The translations under genes were made by a program, and so were the position numbers. This document shows positions 63,746-64,000 of a DNA stretch of 64,000 nucleotides, one piece after another (the first letter of the stretch is position 1; every line of letters starts with the position of its first letter). Below the pieces are notes generated by a model. The model had not been told where the DNA came from. It saw only the letters and a list, made by a program, of their open reading frames with translations, and did no database searches. Source of the stretch: Candidatus Rubneribacter avistercoris (GTDB lineage Bacteria > Actinomycetota > Coriobacteriia > Coriobacteriales > Eggerthellaceae); contig DXCU01000030.1 of NCBI GenBank assembly GCA_019115845.1, positions 1 to 64,000 of the forward strand, written 5' to 3'.

Positions 63746-64000
63746 GCACGTCCGTTTTTCCCGGTCAGCGTCCCGACCGCCCGGAGGAGGAGTGCGCCGT
63801 CTTCGGCGTGTTCGCTCCGGGCGAGGACGTGGCGCGCATGGCGTGCTTCGGGCTGCAGGCGCTGCAGCATCGCGGCCAGGAGAGCGCCGGCATCGCCGTG
63901 GGAGACGGCGAGACGGTGCTGGCGGCGAAGGATTTGGGCCTGGTCACGCAGGTGTTCGACGAGGCCACGCTGGCCGCGCTCGAGGGTTTCGTGGCTGTGG
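63742..64000 (+). CDS. purF: Amidophosphoribosyltransferase (partial, N-terminus)
   Basis: The first 86 codons of PurF, cut by the window end. After a 17-residue propeptide comes the glutaminase domain with the nucleophile C18 in EEECAVFGVF, then ACFGLQALQHRGQESAGIAV and GLVTQVFDE, all typical of PurF. The enzyme makes 5-phosphoribosylamine from PRPP and glutamine in the first step of purine synthesis. ATG overlaps the sortase stop by four bases. Confidence 0.93.
   Translation, partial: MSTSVFPGQRPDRPEEECAVFGVFAPGEDVARMACFGLQALQHRGQESAGIAVGDGETVLAAKDLGLVTQVFDEATLAALEGFVAV

Overview
The window is a chromosomal segment of an anaerobic, high-GC actinobacterium. An Eggerthellaceae-type member of the Coriobacteriia fits best. 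The evidence is the actinobacterial rpoB/rpoC pair, two separate Tat-exported molybdopterin oxidoreductase operons with NrfD-type membrane subunits and TorD-like chaperones, repeated COG1373/DUF4143 ATPases, and a generally GC-rich base composition. This placement is inference; no rRNA or other taxonomic marker was compared.

Layout. (1) About 1-10.7 kb: a lower-GC surface-polysaccharide locus. It carries a glycosyltransferase, a UDP-GlcNAc dehydrogenase / 2-epimerase / 3-dehydrogenase / 3-aminotransferase set (WbpA, WecB/WbpI, WbpB and WbpE types), a sugar N-formyltransferase, a FemAB/GNAT-like transferase, a Wzx flippase, a hexapeptide acyltransferase and a membrane-anchored SGNH hydrolase. 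The hydrolase is split by a ten-G homopolymer and looks phase variable (OFF here). (2) 11.3-18.4 kb: a UPF0126/TRIC-like membrane protein, rlmB, a YacP-like NYN protein, an MMPL exporter with a secreted coiled-coil partner, and a TetR regulator. (3) 18.6-23.4 kb: an orphan NrfD-like subunit, an SPFH/stomatin protein, a YtrA-type GntR regulator, a TorD-like chaperone and a radical SAM protein. (4) 23.4-28.2 kb: two DUF4143 ATPase genes and arrays of short repeats with 33-bp period. One of the two genes is disrupted at codon 2-3 by a complete 1.64-kb IS with 24-bp inverted ends and a 6-bp target duplication. (5) 28.6-33.9 kb: molybdopterin oxidoreductase operon 1 (catalytic, FeS and NrfD subunits), followed after a hairpin by a small double CX4CH protein and a DUF4405-like cytochrome b. 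(6) 34.5-37.1 kb: a second NrfD-like / GntR / SPFH module, paralogous to that in (3). (7) 37.1-39.7 kb: an Orc1-like AAA ATPase and a third DUF4143 ATPase. (8) 40.0-45.1 kb: molybdopterin oxidoreductase operon 2 with its own TorD-like chaperone. (9) 45.2-56.3 kb: a lipoprotein, rpoB, rpoC (with a C-terminal helix-hairpin-helix extension), hisE and glmM. (10) 56.4-62.2 kb: a polyphosphate cluster (ppk1, ppx and a two-domain PPK2/PAP). (11) 62.2-64.0 kb: a 38-residue membrane peptide, a class B-type sortase and the start of purF.

How it works together. Parts 3, 5, 6 and 8 form an anaerobic respiration region: periplasmic Mo enzymes, FeS electron-transfer subunits, quinol-oxidising membrane anchors and chaperones. 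A shared palindrome, ATTGTCGCA-N6-TGCGACAAT or a spacing variant, lies upstream of the orphan NrfD gene, the radical SAM gene and oxidoreductase operon 1, which suggests one regulon. The two NrfD/SPFH/GntR modules lack any catalytic or FeS subunit of their own and are the best candidate here for an undescribed system.
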